This document shows, one piece after another, positions 55,327 to 64,000 of a stretch of 64,000 bases of DNA. Position 1 is the first letter of the stretch, and every line of letters begins with the position of its first letter. Position numbers and translations under genes: made by a program. This stretch comes from Gynuella sp. (GTDB lineage Bacteria > Pseudomonadota > Gammaproteobacteria > Pseudomonadales > Natronospirillaceae): NCBI GenBank assembly GCA_028282465.1, contig JANQHX010000072.1, positions 62,001-126,000 of the forward strand, given 5' to 3'. The notes under the pieces are model-generated. The model searched no databases. It had not been told where the DNA came from and saw only the letters and a program-made list of their open reading frames with translations.

Positions 55327-55554
55327 ATGGCCCGTAACGAAATACTGAATAATGTTGATGAATTTGTCGGTTCTAAAGAAGAAGAATCCGTTGTTGAACG
55401 CTCAATCAGCTCCCGAGCCAAGGTACGCAATGTGGTTGAATCTGATATTGAAGCCTTTTTAAAAACAGGCGGACGAGTTGAAGAAGTACCCCGGGGTTTG
55501 AGAGCTGATCCCCCGAAAAAGCCTGTGTCTAATTACGGCAGCCGTCCTATCTAG
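55327..55554 (+). CDS. sutA: SutA-like RNA polymerase-associated regulator
   Basis: 75 residues. The C-terminal half (ESDIEAFLKTGGRVEEVPRG, then RADPPKKPVSNYGSRPI) closely matches the conserved helix and tail of Pseudomonas SutA, a small factor that binds RNA polymerase and upholds transcription in slow growth. The Pseudomonas protein is about 105 residues with a long acidic N-terminus. Here the N-terminus is short (about 30 residues, MARNEILNNVDEFVGSKEEE). AAGGAA lies just before the ATG. A terminator follows 50 bases after the stop. Confidence 0.8.
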   Translation: MARNEILNNVDEFVGSKEEESVVERSISSRAKVRNVVESDIEAFLKTGGRVEEVPRGLRADPPKKPVSNYGSRPI

Positions 55555-55604
55555 TGTCAGCTCACCTCTTATAGCTAGCTTTAGCAGTAAACTTCAGCAA
55601 AATG

Positions 55605-55630
55605 CCCTGGCACAGCCAGGGTTCTTCATA
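55605..55630 (+). terminator. Terminator after sutA
   Basis: CCCTGGC-ACA-GCCAGGG forms a perfect seven-base stem with a three-base loop, followed by TTCTTC. The T-run is short but the stem is strong. It lies about 50 bases after the sutA stop. Confidence 0.65.
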
Positions 55631-55817
55631 GACGCACCAATTTGTCTCCGGCCTTCAATTCGAAAACACTTCTGTTTTTTTTCGATTTAACTAAATTTCG
55701 TTAGTTTCTTCCCACAGGTTATTGTTGGTATCAATATTTTCAACCTTTTTCGGCTAACCCTAAAAATAGTTAGTCATTCTCTATGAAATAATTCCCTGAA
55801 ATGGTTGTTCTGAGCGC

Positions 55818-55833
55818 TGGCACAAGGGTTGCT
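55818..55833 (+). promoter_or_regulatory. Sigma-54 (-24/-12) promoter of aapJQMP
   Basis: TGGCAC-AAGGG-TTGCT is an exact match to the TGGCAC-N5-TTGCW consensus, with ten bases between GG and GC. The predicted start is near 55844, leaving a 200-base leader to aapJ. A partial NtrC-like half-site (GCACCAATTTG, 55634-55644) is about 200 bp upstream. No enhancer could be fixed with confidence. Confidence 0.75.
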
Positions 55834-55854
55834 CTTCCCCTATTCAGTTAAAAA

Positions 55855-55883
55855 CTGACCGTTCAGTCAGGGAGCAATTGCTC
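55855..55883 (+). promoter_or_regulatory. Two small inverted repeats in the aapJ leader
   Basis: CTGAC-N6-GTCAG (55855-55870) is followed at once by the perfect 12-base palindrome GAGCAATTGCTC (55872-55883). Both lie just downstream of the predicted sigma-54 start. They could form leader hairpins or a repressor site. No known consensus was matched. Confidence 0.4.
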
Positions 55884-56044
55884 GAATACGGTGCAAAGTT
55901 GTGATTTTTTTTGGATCAAAGCTTGTAAGCGCACTAAAGAAAGCACTAACCTGACCACGCGGATAAAAAAAGTTGATGTGAGTCAACCGGTAAAAAATCG
56001 ATTTTCTCTCACTCGCAAAAATAAACTGGCAAGGAACTCTTCCA

Positions 56045-57067
56045 ATGAAAAAAACCCTTATCGCTGCGACCGCGGCTGCTTTTTCCCTAACTATGTTTAC
56101 TGGTGCCGCAAGCGCTGAAGGCACTCTTGAAGCTGTAAAGAAAAAAGGTTTTATCCAATGTGGTGTTTCCACTGGTCTACCAGGTTTTTCAAACCCAGAT
56201 AGTAAAGGTAACTGGAAAGGTTTAGATGTAGACGTCTGCCGTGCTGTTGCAGCCGCAGTACTGGGCGATTCTGAAAAGGTTAAATACACACCATTAACTG
56301 CTAAAGAGCGTTTCACGGCTTTGCAGTCTGGTGAAATTGACATTCTTTCTCGTAACACAACTTGGACTCAAACTCGTGATACGTCTTTGGGTTTGAACTT
56401 CGCCGGTGTGAACTACTATGACGGCCAAGGTTTCATGGTAAGCAAAAACCTCGGTGTTAAAAGTGCATTGGAATTAGACGGAGCTGCTGTTTGTATTCAA
56501 GCAGGTACGACTACTGAGTTGAACTTGGCTGACTATTTTCGCGAAAACAAAATGTCTTATGACCCAGTAACCTTTGATACTTCTGACCAAACGGTTAAAG
56601 GTTTTGAAGCCGGTCGTTGTGACGTTCTAACTTCAGACCAGTCTCAGTTGTATGCTCTACGCATTAAATTGGCTAAGCCAGAAAGCGCTATGGTGCTTCC
56701 TGAAGTAATTTCGAAAGAACCTCTAGGCCCTGTTGTTCGTCAAGGTGATGATGGTTGGTTCAATGTTGTTAAGTGGACTTTGTTTGCAGCGGTAAACGCT
56801 GAAGAGTTGGGCTTAACAGCTGACAGTGTTGAAGCGGCATTAAAAGGTTCTAATCCTGGCGTTTTACGTTTAATCGGAGCTGAAGGTAATCTAGGTGAAA
56901 ATCTAGGCTTGAGCAAAGACTGGGCTTACAACGTTATTGCACAAACCGGTAACTATGGTGAGTGGTTCGAGCGCAATGTGGGTGCTGACTCGCCTCTTAA
57001 AATCGCTCGTGGCCTAAATGCTCTATGGAGCAAAGGCGGCATCATGTACGCACCGCCTGTACGTTAA
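56045..57067 (+). CDS. aapJ: General L-amino acid ABC transporter, periplasmic binding protein AapJ/BztA
   Basis: 340 residues. The signal peptide MKKTLIAATAAAFSLTMFTG ends at GAASA, and AAGGAA precedes the ATG. It is a family 3 binding fold: TLEAVKKKGFIQCGVSTGLP, GNWKGLDVDVCRAVAAAVLG, FTALQSGEIDILSRNTTWT, and SDQSQLYALRIKL. Length and motifs are those of AapJ/BztA, which carries a range of L-amino acids, chiefly glutamate, glutamine, aspartate and asparagine. It heads the four-gene operon under a sigma-54-type promoter. Confidence 0.94.
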   Translation: MKKTLIAATAAAFSLTMFTGAASAEGTLEAVKKKGFIQCGVSTGLPGFSNPDSKGNWKGLDVDVCRAVAAAVLGDSEKVKYTPLTAKERFTALQSGEIDILSRNTTWTQTRDTSLGLNFAGVNYYDGQGFMVSKNLGVKSALELDGAAVCIQAGTTTELNLADYFRENKMSYDPVTFDTSDQTVKGFEAGRCDVLTSDQSQLYALRIKLAKPESAMVLPEVISKEPLGPVVRQGDDGWFNVVKWTLFAAVNAEELGLTADSVEAALKGSNPGVLRLIGAEGNLGENLGLSKDWAYNVIAQTGNYGEWFERNVGADSPLKIARGLNALWSKGGIMYAPPVR

Positions 57068-57094
57068 TTAAACGTTTAACGAATAGGTTTGATG

Positions 57095-57128
57095 GGGCTA
57101 GGTTTCTTTCCTAGCTCTATCTTTTCTC
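57095..57128 (+). terminator. Attenuator hairpin between aapJ and aapQ
   Basis: GGGCTAGG-TTTCTTT-CCTAGCTC forms an eight-base stem (one G-U pair), followed by the T-rich TATCTTTTC. It lies 28 bases after the aapJ stop and would make extra binding protein relative to the membrane parts. Confidence 0.55.
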
Positions 57129-57150
57129 TCTGACTCAACTCAAGCGACTT

Positions 57151-58329
57151 ATGGAAAATCAAAATAATTCAGGGAATGCACGCTGGATTTACGATCCAAA
57201 AATTCGAGCAGTAGCATATCAAGTCCTGGCCCTTTTGGGTGTCGTCTTCTTTATCATTCATATCACTAATAATGCATTGGGCAATCTTGAAGCCCGAGGC
57301 ATTACAACAGGTTTTAAATTTTTATTTGAACCTGCTGGGTTTGGCATTATCCAAACGCTTATCGAATACACCGAGCAAAACTCCTACGGCAGAACATTCG
57401 TTGTTGGTTTGTTAAACACCGTATTGGTTTCATTTTTGGGGATTATTTTAGCGACTGTTCTCGGGTTTGTTATTGGTATAGCAAGATTGTCGAATAACTG
57501 GCTAATCTCTCGTTTGGCCAGTGTGTATATCGAGATTTTTAGAAACCTGCCACTTCTAGTACAAATATTTTTCTGGTATTTCGCGGTACTTCAAGCACTG
57601 CCTTCGCCTCGACAGAGCTTCAATTTTAATGATGCCATTTTCTTAAATGTTCGAGGTCTTTACCTACCCAAACCCATTTACGAAAGCGGCTTCATCGCTG
57701 TCGTTATTGCATTTGCTATCGCAGTTGCAGGCGTTATTTGGTTGGCGAAGTGGTCAGCTAAAAGACAAGAACAAACCGGTCAGACCTTCCCTGTATTTTG
57801 GGTGTCTGCTGCCGCGCTTATCGGACTTCCGTTACTAACATTCTTCGTATCTGGATCACCTGCAACACTTGAGTATTCAGAACTGAGAGGTTTTAACTTC
57901 AGAGGCGGTATACCCATTATTCCCGAGCTGATGGCTCTTCTAATTGCCTTAACTATTTATACTGCTGCTTTCATCGCCGAAATCGTACGCTCTGGTATTG
58001 AATCGGTGAACAAAGGACAGACTGAAGCGGCACATGCACTTGGATTACCCCAAGGCAGAACCTTGAATCTGGTCATTATTCCACAGGCCATGCGGGTTAT
58101 TATTCCGCCACTTACCTCTCAGTATTTAAACCTTGCTAAAAACTCTTCATTAGCAACTGCAATTGGTTATCCTGATCTAGTAAATGTTTTCATGGGTACC
58201 ACGCTCAACCAAACTGGTCAGGCCATCGAAATTATTGCAATGACCATGGCGGTGTATCTCACTATCAGTCTTACCGTGTCCGCAGGAATGAACTGGTTCA
58301 ACAATAAAATGGCCTTGGTGGAGAGATAG
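57151..58329 (+). CDS. aapQ: General L-amino acid ABC transporter permease AapQ/BztB
   Basis: 392 residues, an inner-membrane permease of the HisM type. The first TM begins near residue 23. VGLLNTVLVSFLGIILATVL and IEIFRNLPLLVQIFFWYFAV are typical, and the EAA loop is TEAAHALGLPQGRTLNLVIIP. The long insert between TMs (about 140-235) is a feature of AapQ. It ends two bases before aapM, which forms the other channel half. Confidence 0.93.
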   Translation: MENQNNSGNARWIYDPKIRAVAYQVLALLGVVFFIIHITNNALGNLEARGITTGFKFLFEPAGFGIIQTLIEYTEQNSYGRTFVVGLLNTVLVSFLGIILATVLGFVIGIARLSNNWLISRLASVYIEIFRNLPLLVQIFFWYFAVLQALPSPRQSFNFNDAIFLNVRGLYLPKPIYESGFIAVVIAFAIAVAGVIWLAKWSAKRQEQTGQTFPVFWVSAAALIGLPLLTFFVSGSPATLEYSELRGFNFRGGIPIIPELMALLIALTIYTAAFIAEIVRSGIESVNKGQTEAAHALGLPQGRTLNLVIIPQAMRVIIPPLTSQYLNLAKNSSLATAIGYPDLVNVFMGTTLNQTGQAIEIIAMTMAVYLTISLTVSAGMNWFNNKMALVER

Positions 58330-58331
58330 AA

Positions 58332-59432
58332 ATGGAAGCAAAAATATTTAAAGCATCGCCAGCACTACCCCCACCATCAAACAGCGTAGGCCCAGTAGCT
58401 TGGCTTAGAGCAAACCTATTCGACGGTTGGCTCAATACTATTCTTACACTGGTATCTATTTACCTAGTTTGGTTGGGCTTATCTTTTATATTGGATTGGG
58501 GCGTTTTTTCAGCCGACTGGATCGGAGACACCAAAGAAGATTGTTCCGGAGACGGTGCATGCTGGGTTTTCATTGGCGCATGGATGGAACGTTTTATTTA
58601 CGGCTTCTATCCAGATGAACAATTGTGGCGGGTAAACCTGGTTTTCTTCCTGAGTGCTGCTGTTATTGCTTGGCTGGTCATTGAGAAAACACCTTGGAAA
58701 CCTTGGGTAGGACTATTTTCAGTAACACTTTTCCCTGCCATCTGCTTCATATTGCTATACGGCGGTTTGGGACTGGAGGTAGTAGAAACTTATCAGTGGG
58801 GCGGCTTAATGCTGACCCTGGTGGTTGCTACTGTGGGTATCGTACTCGCCTTACCCATTGGAACAGCATTAGCTCTGGGTAGACGATCTCAAATGCCATT
58901 GATCAGAGCCCTGTGTACTATTTTCATTGAAGTATGGCGCGGTGTCCCGCTCATTACAGTGCTATTCATGGCGTCAGTCATGCTGCCTCTTTTCGCCAGT
59001 GCTGAAACTGATTTTGATAAATTATTGAGAGCGCTAATTGGTATCGTCATGTTCCAATCAGCATACATGGCTGAAGTGGTTAGAGGCGGCTTGCAGGCCA
59101 TTCCTAAGGGTCAATATGAAGCAGCTGATGCCCTAGGGCTGAGTTACTGGAAAAGCATGGGCTTCATCATTCTTCCTCAAGCCTTGAAGATCATGATTCC
59201 TGGAATTGTGAATACTTTTATTGCTCTATTTAAAGACACCACCCTACTGGCCATCATTGGTTTGTTAGACCTACTTAACATGGTTAAAACTGCACTGAAT
59301 GATCCTGAGTGGCTGGGAGGTTATTCCACAGAAGGCTACATATTTGTAGCAGCTGTTTTCTGGGTTTTCTGTTACTCCATGTCTAGGTACAGCATTTATC
59401 TGGAACGTAAACTTCATACCGGACATAAATAA
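58332..59432 (+). CDS. aapM: General L-amino acid ABC transporter permease AapM/BztC
   Basis: 366 residues with about eight membrane segments. Signatures are GGLMLTLVVATVGIVLALPI, IFIEVWRGVPLITVLFMASV and the EAA loop YEAADALGLSYWKSMGFIIL. The extended N-terminus with a cysteine pair (KEDCSGDGACWVF) in a periplasmic loop is seen in AapM proteins. It is tightly packed between aapQ and aapP, with ten bases before aapP. Confidence 0.93.
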   Translation: MEAKIFKASPALPPPSNSVGPVAWLRANLFDGWLNTILTLVSIYLVWLGLSFILDWGVFSADWIGDTKEDCSGDGACWVFIGAWMERFIYGFYPDEQLWRVNLVFFLSAAVIAWLVIEKTPWKPWVGLFSVTLFPAICFILLYGGLGLEVVETYQWGGLMLTLVVATVGIVLALPIGTALALGRRSQMPLIRALCTIFIEVWRGVPLITVLFMASVMLPLFASAETDFDKLLRALIGIVMFQSAYMAEVVRGGLQAIPKGQYEAADALGLSYWKSMGFIILPQALKIMIPGIVNTFIALFKDTTLLAIIGLLDLLNMVKTALNDPEWLGGYSTEGYIFVAAVFWVFCYSMSRYSIYLERKLHTGHK

Positions 59433-59441
59433 GGATTCATC

Positions 59442-60206
59442 ATGACTGAACAAGCGAAAGCAAATGACAGCGAATACGTTATTCAGCTGAAAGATGTCAA
59501 CAAGTGGTACGGTGAATTCCACGTGTTGAAGAACATAAACTTGAACGTAACTCGCGGTGAAAAAATTGTAATCTGCGGGCCTTCTGGCTCTGGCAAATCA
59601 ACAACCATTCGCACAATTAACCGCCTGGAAGAACACCAAAAAGGCGATATTATCGTTGATGGTATAACCTTGACTTCTGACCTGAAACACATTGAAGCAG
59701 TGAGAAGAGAAGTCGGCATGGTGTTTCAGCATTTCAATCTGTTTCCACATCTAACGGTGCTTCAAAACTGCACTCTAGCACCTATTTGGGTTCGCAAGAT
59801 GCCACAGAAAGACGCTGAAGAAATTGCTATGAATTACCTTAAGCGAGTTAAAATTCCTGAACAGGCCAATAAATATCCAGGTCAGTTATCTGGCGGTCAG
59901 CAACAACGGGTAGCCATTGCACGGTCTCTTTGTATGAACCCTAAGGTCATGCTATTCGATGAACCCACTTCTGCTCTTGATCCTGAAATGATTAAGGAAG
60001 TACTGGATGTAATGGTGGAGCTAGCCAATGAAGGCATGACGATGTTGTGTGTGACACATGAAATGGGTTTCGCCAAGACAGTTGCAGACAGAGTAATCTT
60101 TATGGACGGTGGTGAAATTGTTGAAGAGAACGAACCACACGAATTCTTCAACAACCCTCAACACGACCGTACACAACTTTTCCTAAGCCAGATTTTGCAA
60201 CATTAA
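59442..60206 (+). CDS. aapP: General L-amino acid ABC transporter ATPase AapP/BztD
   Basis: 254 residues. Walker A is [12 protein letters not shown], the Q-loop is [17 protein letters not shown], the signature is [15 protein letters not shown], Walker B is [15 protein letters not shown] and the switch region is [14 protein letters not shown]. This is the polar amino-acid importer ATPase class (GlnQ-like). It closes the operon and is followed by a strong terminator. Confidence 0.95.
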   Translation: MTEQAKANDSEYVIQLKDVNKWYGEFHVLKNINLNVTRGEKIVICGPSGSGKSTTIRTINRLEEHQKGDIIVDGITLTSDLKHIEAVRREVGMVFQHFNLFPHLTVLQNCTLAPIWVRKMPQKDAEEIAMNYLKRVKIPEQANKYPGQLSGGQQQRVAIARSLCMNPKVMLFDEPTSALDPEMIKEVLDVMVELANEGMTMLCVTHEMGFAKTVADRVIFMDGGEIVEENEPHEFFNNPQHDRTQLFLSQILQH

Positions 60207-60256
60207 TTGGAATTAGTTGAATAGAGCACGCATTTCAAATCTAGAAGTGCCCAATC

Positions 60257-60297
60257 AAGCCAGAGTTCTTTAGAATGCTAAGAACTTTGGCTTTTTT
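60257..60297 (+). terminator. Strong terminator of the aap operon
   Basis: AAGCCA-g-AGTTCTT and AAGAACT-t-TGGCTT form a long stem (about 15 bp with minor mismatches) around a ten-base loop, followed by TTTTTTATTT. It ends only about 12 bases before the next gene's ATG at 60311, an unusually tight fit. Confidence 0.85.
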
Positions 60298-60310
60298 ATT
60301 TGTATAGCGG

Positions 60311-62641
60311 ATGGCGAAACATCTCATCTCAGTATTTCTTTTCTTATTTTTCTCTGCGTTTACTTCAGCTGAGTGGGTTCACCTAACCGGCCAAGAGAAC
60401 AATGTACAGCTTGGGCCTCATATCGAGGTGTTAGAAGACCCTGACTTCAAAGAAAGTCCGTTTTCCTTGATGTTTCCTGAGAATGCCCATCGTTGGTATA
60501 GCAATTCAAGCCGAGAGTTAAACTTTGGTTATTCTGATTCCGTGTATTGGCTGAGGCTTCAGGTCGACGCCACCCAATCCCATATCAAAAGATGGCATCT
60601 AGTTTTTGAAAATCCACTGATTGATATTATCAATGTTTATCAAGTAACTAATGTCGGCCCACGGGTCATTTATGCATCTGGAAGTGGTCGGCCCTATGAA
60701 CGACGGTTGATAAACCATAGATATTTCATTGTGCCTCTAGACGTTTATGAACCCACAACCTATATGGTTATGATCAAAGGCGACTTAAATTTAAGAGTGC
60801 CCATTACCCTCTGGCAAGACCAAAGTTTTTGGCCAGCACTTCAATACCGAGACAACCTGAGCTGGTTATTTTACGGACTTATGTTGTCATTGGTTATTTA
60901 TAACCTAGCGTTATTTTTCATTATTCAAGATCGAAGCTATTTGCTTTATGTGGGTAGTTTCGGAATGTTTACCATCTATCAAATCATGAACGATGGTTTC
61001 GTGTTTCAACACTTCTGGCCGGAAAACCTGAAATGGAATTATTCCCTAATGGTTGCAGCCGGAGGATTAGGCATAGCCACTGGCAGCTTGTTCGTTAGAA
61101 ACTTTTTAAAGCTACAACAATATCAGCCCATTATTTCGGGTAGCGTGATGGCCCTGTCTGGAATTGCCGTCGTGCTTACCTTGCTAATACCTTGGATGCC
61201 ACTACCTGTTCTAGCCCAGGTATTTTTTGTAATGGCAGTCGCGGGCATATTGATCGCATTGGTGGGTGGTACGCAAGCCTATCGCATGGGCTTTCGACCG
61301 GCGCTGTTTTTCATGATCGCCTGGACAGGCTTGCTATTCACTCTAGGCACCTTTGTTTTGGCTAAATTTGGTTTTATAGAGAGCAGCCCTTTAACCCATC
61401 ACATTATTAAGGTGGGTTCTGTATTTGAGGCACTAACCCTAAGTTTTGCGTTAAGTCATCGCATTCGAATTCTTAAAGATGAATCTATTGAGAAACAGTC
61501 CAAAGCCCAGGCACAATCAAGATTCCTTGCTCAAATGAGTCACGAGATTAGAACCCCGATGAATGGAGTCCTAGGCATGGTTGAGATGCTTCGAGACACT
61601 CAACTAGATGACAAACAAAGAAATTACCTAGCTACCTTGCAAACTTCAGGCGAAACCTTACTGGATCTAATTAACGATATTTTAGATCACAGTCGCATGG
61701 AATCCGGAAAACTAAGACTGGAAAACTCGCCACTGGAAATTAAAACTTTTCTTAACGAAACAATAGAAATTGTTCGGCCAAACGCTAATAAAAAACAACT
61801 AGAATTAATGTTAGCAATCAAGCCAGGGCTTCCCGAAATAGTACTGGCAGACCGAGTTAGATTGCGGCAAATTCTTATCAACCTACTTGGTAACGCCATT
61901 AAATTTACAGAAACTGGTCGTGTTGAATTGAGATGCCAACATACCACATTGGGACGTATCCGAATTGAAGTCATAGACACTGGCATCGGCATTCCATTAA
62001 AAGAACAGGAACATCTTTTTGATTCCTATGTTCAAGCAGGAAGGCAAGAGCATCTAGGCAGATCAGGTAGTGGTTTAGGTTTAGCCATCTGCCGACAACT
62101 GGTTACCTTGATGGGAGGCCAAATTGGTTTGTATAGCATGCCTGAGAATGGCTCAACATTTTGGTTGGAATTGCCACTGCAACAAGCGCACATACCATCA
62201 ACTGAACATTCAGATCAAACTATCTCAGCGGATCATAGCCATCGTCTTCGAATTTTAATTGTGGAAGACAACCTAGTGAATCAAGCGGTAGTAAAAGGTA
62301 TGTTAGATAAGTTAGGGCATGACTATGTTTTATGTTCAACGGGAGAAAAAGCGATTGATACGTTTTCCCAGGATCAGAGGTTTGACGCAGTATTGATGGA
62401 TTGTGATCTACCCCAGATGGATGGATTTCAGGCAACAGAGTTACTTAGAAAAATCGAAGAGGATAACGGTAGCCCGCAAATTCCAATTATTGCTGTCACT
62501 GCGCATGCGATGCCAGAATTTAGAACAGCTTGCCTAGAAGCGGGAATGACATCATTTGTTGCTAAACCCATTAGTATTGCAAGCATTAGAAACGCTCTAT
62601 CTGAGGTTAAAATTACCACTCCGGCCGAAGCATTTAACTAA
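60311..62641 (+). CDS. Hybrid sensor histidine kinase with 7TMR-DISM sensor
   Basis: 776 residues. A signal sequence ([20 protein letters not shown]) precedes a periplasmic 7TMR-DISMED2 beta domain (about 30-180, [20 protein letters not shown]). A seven-helix 7TMR-DISM block (about 185-390) follows, then the H-box [17 protein letters not shown], the ATPase motifs [10 protein letters not shown] and [12 protein letters not shown], and a C-terminal receiver with [23 protein letters not shown] and VAKPIS. All catalytic residues are intact. The ribosome site is poor, and the upstream terminator leaves almost no room for a promoter. It sits next to the amino-acid importer and its own paralogue, and may sense a related solute (inference). 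Confidence 0.9.
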   Translation: MAKHLISVFLFLFFSAFTSAEWVHLTGQENNVQLGPHIEVLEDPDFKESPFSLMFPENAHRWYSNSSRELNFGYSDSVYWLRLQVDATQSHIKRWHLVFENPLIDIINVYQVTNVGPRVIYASGSGRPYERRLINHRYFIVPLDVYEPTTYMVMIKGDLNLRVPITLWQDQSFWPALQYRDNLSWLFYGLMLSLVIYNLALFFIIQDRSYLLYVGSFGMFTIYQIMNDGFVFQHFWPENLKWNYSLMVAAGGLGIATGSLFVRNFLKLQQYQPIISGSVMALSGIAVVLTLLIPWMPLPVLAQVFFVMAVAGILIALVGGTQAYRMGFRPALFFMIAWTGLLFTLGTFVLAKFGFIESSPLTHHIIKVGSVFEALTLSFALSHRIRILKDESIEKQSKAQAQSRFLAQMSHEIRTPMNGVLGMVEMLRDTQLDDKQRNYLATLQTSGETLLDLINDILDHSRMESGKLRLENSPLEIKTFLNETIEIVRPNANKKQLELMLAIKPGLPEIVLADRVRLRQILINLLGNAIKFTETGRVELRCQHTTLGRIRIEVIDTGIGIPLKEQEHLFDSYVQAGRQEHLGRSGSGLGLAICRQLVTLMGGQIGLYSMPENGSTFWLELPLQQAHIPSTEHSDQTISADHSHRLRILIVEDNLVNQAVVKGMLDKLGHDYVLCSTGEKAIDTFSQDQRFDAVLMDCDLPQMDGFQATELLRKIEEDNGSPQIPIIAVTAHAMPEFRTACLEAGMTSFVAKPISIASIRNALSEVKITTPAEAFN

Positions 62642-62672
62642 AGTATCCAATGGCAGCTTAGGATAACTAAAA

Positions 62673-64000
62673 GTGGGCATTAGTGTTCGTATAATCTATC
62701 AATTGCTGATTTTATTAGTTGGCTGCCAATGGTCACTAGTCTGGGCACAAGGTAGCTTTCAAACAATAAAACCCATTACTCCAGAGAACGCGGGAGAATC
62801 TGTTAGCTACTTCTATGACGAATCCGCAGAATTAGATGCCTTTGAACTCACCCAATCAAATAAATCTGTAGTCTGGCAGCCGGTCAATTCAGAAGTACTA
62901 AATGCAGGCTATACACAAACAGCTCTGTGGCTAAGATTTCGATTAGACCTAAACAATTCAAATGAATCTAACTGGAATCTGGTATTTGAAAATGCGTTAT
63001 TGGATAACGTTGACGCTTATCAAATTACCCCCAGCGGCCCTCAAATTATTTACAGCTCCGGCTCAAGCAAACCGTTTCAAAGACGCTTGGTCGATCATAG
63101 ATACTTTGTCATTCCACTGAAACTCAATCAACCTCAAGAATATTTAGTCAGGATTAGTAGCGACTTACATTTACAAGGGAATTTTAAAATTTGGCCAGGG
63201 GCAACCTATTGGCGTCACTACCAATTTGCTGATGATTTCAATTGGTTGTTCTACGGCATAGTCTTCAGCATGATGTTTTACAACTTATTTCTTTTTGCGG
63301 TTGTACGAGACCCAAGTTATTTGCACTTTGTGGGGTACATCAGCTTCTACGGTCTCTACATGATGATGCTGGATGGATATATTTTCCAAAGTATTTGGCC
63401 CAGTCATCAACCATGGATGCATCAGGCGTTACACATAGCTGTGGCGAGTTCGAGTGTTTTTACAACAGCGTTCGTGATTGGATTTCTAAACTTAAAAACG
63501 CACTTTCCATTGGCATATAGAATATTGCTCGTTAACGCTATTTTTTCAGTTGCGATCACTTGTTTCAGCCTAGCATTGCCAGTAGCCACAGTTTCAATTG
63601 TATTGATGTTTACCACCACCATTGGATTAATCACAACCATCACCACAAGCCTTTATTCGTATTTTAAAGGTTTTGCGCCAGCACTTTATTTCAGTGCAGC
63701 CTGGGCATTTTTTCTGGTAGGCAGTCTTGGATTACTGATTACCAAACTAGGCCTGCTTCCCGCGACATTTTTCACTCTCAACATGGGAAAAATTGGCACA
63801 GCCGCTGAAGCGATTCTTTTAAGTTTCGCACTAGGATATCGAATCAGAACATTGCGAGCACAGTCCATTGAAGACCAGTCGAAAGCTGAAGCCAGAAGCC
63901 AATTTCTAGCGCAAATCAGTCACGAAATTCGCACACCTATGAATGGAGTCGTAGGAATGGTAGAGCTTCTTGCTCAAACCCCATTAAACAGAGAGCAAAA
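62673..64000 (+). CDS. Second 7TMR-DISM hybrid kinase (3' end beyond window)
   Basis: An open frame runs from the GTG at 62673 (VGISVRIIYQLLILLVGC) to the end of the window, so at least 442 codons are present. AGGA lies nine bases before the GTG. It is colinear with the preceding kinase: LVFENALLDNVDAYQI, SSGSSKPFQRRLVDHRYFVI, seven helices, then the H-box [19 protein letters not shown]. This indicates a tandem duplication. It starts 31 bases after its neighbour and is probably cotranscribed. The first 26 residues are a signal peptide. The ATPase and any receiver domain lie outside. Confidence 0.87.
   Translation, partial: MGISVRIIYQLLILLVGCQWSLVWAQGSFQTIKPITPENAGESVSYFYDESAELDAFELTQSNKSVVWQPVNSEVLNAGYTQTALWLRFRLDLNNSNESNWNLVFENALLDNVDAYQITPSGPQIIYSSGSSKPFQRRLVDHRYFVIPLKLNQPQEYLVRISSDLHLQGNFKIWPGATYWRHYQFADDFNWLFYGIVFSMMFYNLFLFAVVRDPSYLHFVGYISFYGLYMMMLDGYIFQSIWPSHQPWMHQALHIAVASSSVFTTAFVIGFLNLKTHFPLAYRILLVNAIFSVAITCFSLALPVATVSIVLMFTTTIGLITTITTSLYSYFKGFAPALYFSAAWAFFLVGSLGLLITKLGLLPATFFTLNMGKIGTAAEAILLSFALGYRIRTLRAQSIEDQSKAEARSQFLAQISHEIRTPMNGVVGMVELLAQTPLNREQ

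Noticed and set aside
55867..56358. Minus-strand 163-codon frame overlapping the aapJ leader and 5' end
   Set aside because: It is largely the complement of aapJ, covers the predicted sigma-54 leader, and its product looks random.

Overview
The window looks like chromosomal DNA of a marine-type gammaproteobacterium. The signs are the lptM-lysA-dapF-DUF484 operon, a class I adenylate cyclase, a glnK-amtB pair divergent from ubiK, a SutA-like RNA polymerase factor, an AapJQMP amino-acid transporter and many two-component and cyclic-di-GMP proteins. Base composition is moderately AT-rich by eye. The species cannot be named from the sequence alone. I saw no rRNA, tRNA, CRISPR array, insertion sequence or phage gene.

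Layout. 1-4.9 kb: minus-strand oppABCDF oligopeptide importer, with oppF cut by the window edge. 5.2-5.8 kb: two small unknown genes. 5.8-9.0 kb: mipA-like porin, DUF3019 protein, OmpR-type regulator and sensor kinase, preceded by a tandem direct-repeat operator. 9.2-13.6 kb: S41 protease lipoprotein, then DUF484-dapF-lysA-lptM. 13.8-17.7 kb: an HPt protein, a hybrid kinase that lacks its phospho-accepting histidine, and an HD-GYP protein that lacks its catalytic motifs. 17.9-20.3 kb: MATE pump with an AraC-GyrI regulator. 20.3-26.0 kb: YCII-like protein, three unrelated lipoproteins, an unknown small protein and an AraC-HDOD fusion. 26.1-30.8 kb: cyaA, fructosamine kinase and a cytochrome b562-like protein. 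30.9-42.2 kb: the most striking locus. It is an operon tpsB-tpsA-yfiR, encoding a two-partner-secreted 2539-residue repeat adhesin, its outer-membrane transporter and a YfiR-type periplasmic protein, with a divergent CHASE8-HAMP-GGDEF diguanylate cyclase. 42.2-48.0 kb: a PII gene, a large beta-helix lipoprotein, and amtB with a second PII gene. 48.1-55.6 kb: ubiK, a small beta-barrel-like protein, ppnN, an NAD-dependent epimerase, recG, a YbaK-HDOD protein and sutA. 55.8-60.3 kb: the aapJQMP operon behind a consensus sigma-54 promoter. 60.3-64 kb: two tandem 7TMR-DISM hybrid kinases, the second truncated by the window end.

How the parts fit together. Nitrogen control is visible in the DNA. 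The glnK-amtB promoter has a -24/-12 element and two NtrC-like palindromes about 109 and 140 bp upstream of the predicted start, and the aap operon also has a -24/-12 promoter. Cyclic-di-GMP and phosphorelay signalling dominates the rest. The adhesin locus seems to carry its own second-messenger control (YfiR plus a YfiN-like cyclase). The 13.8-17.7 kb cluster looks like a relay built from catalytically dead relatives of a kinase and a phosphodiesterase. Functional statements rest on recognised family motifs, because no database search was possible.
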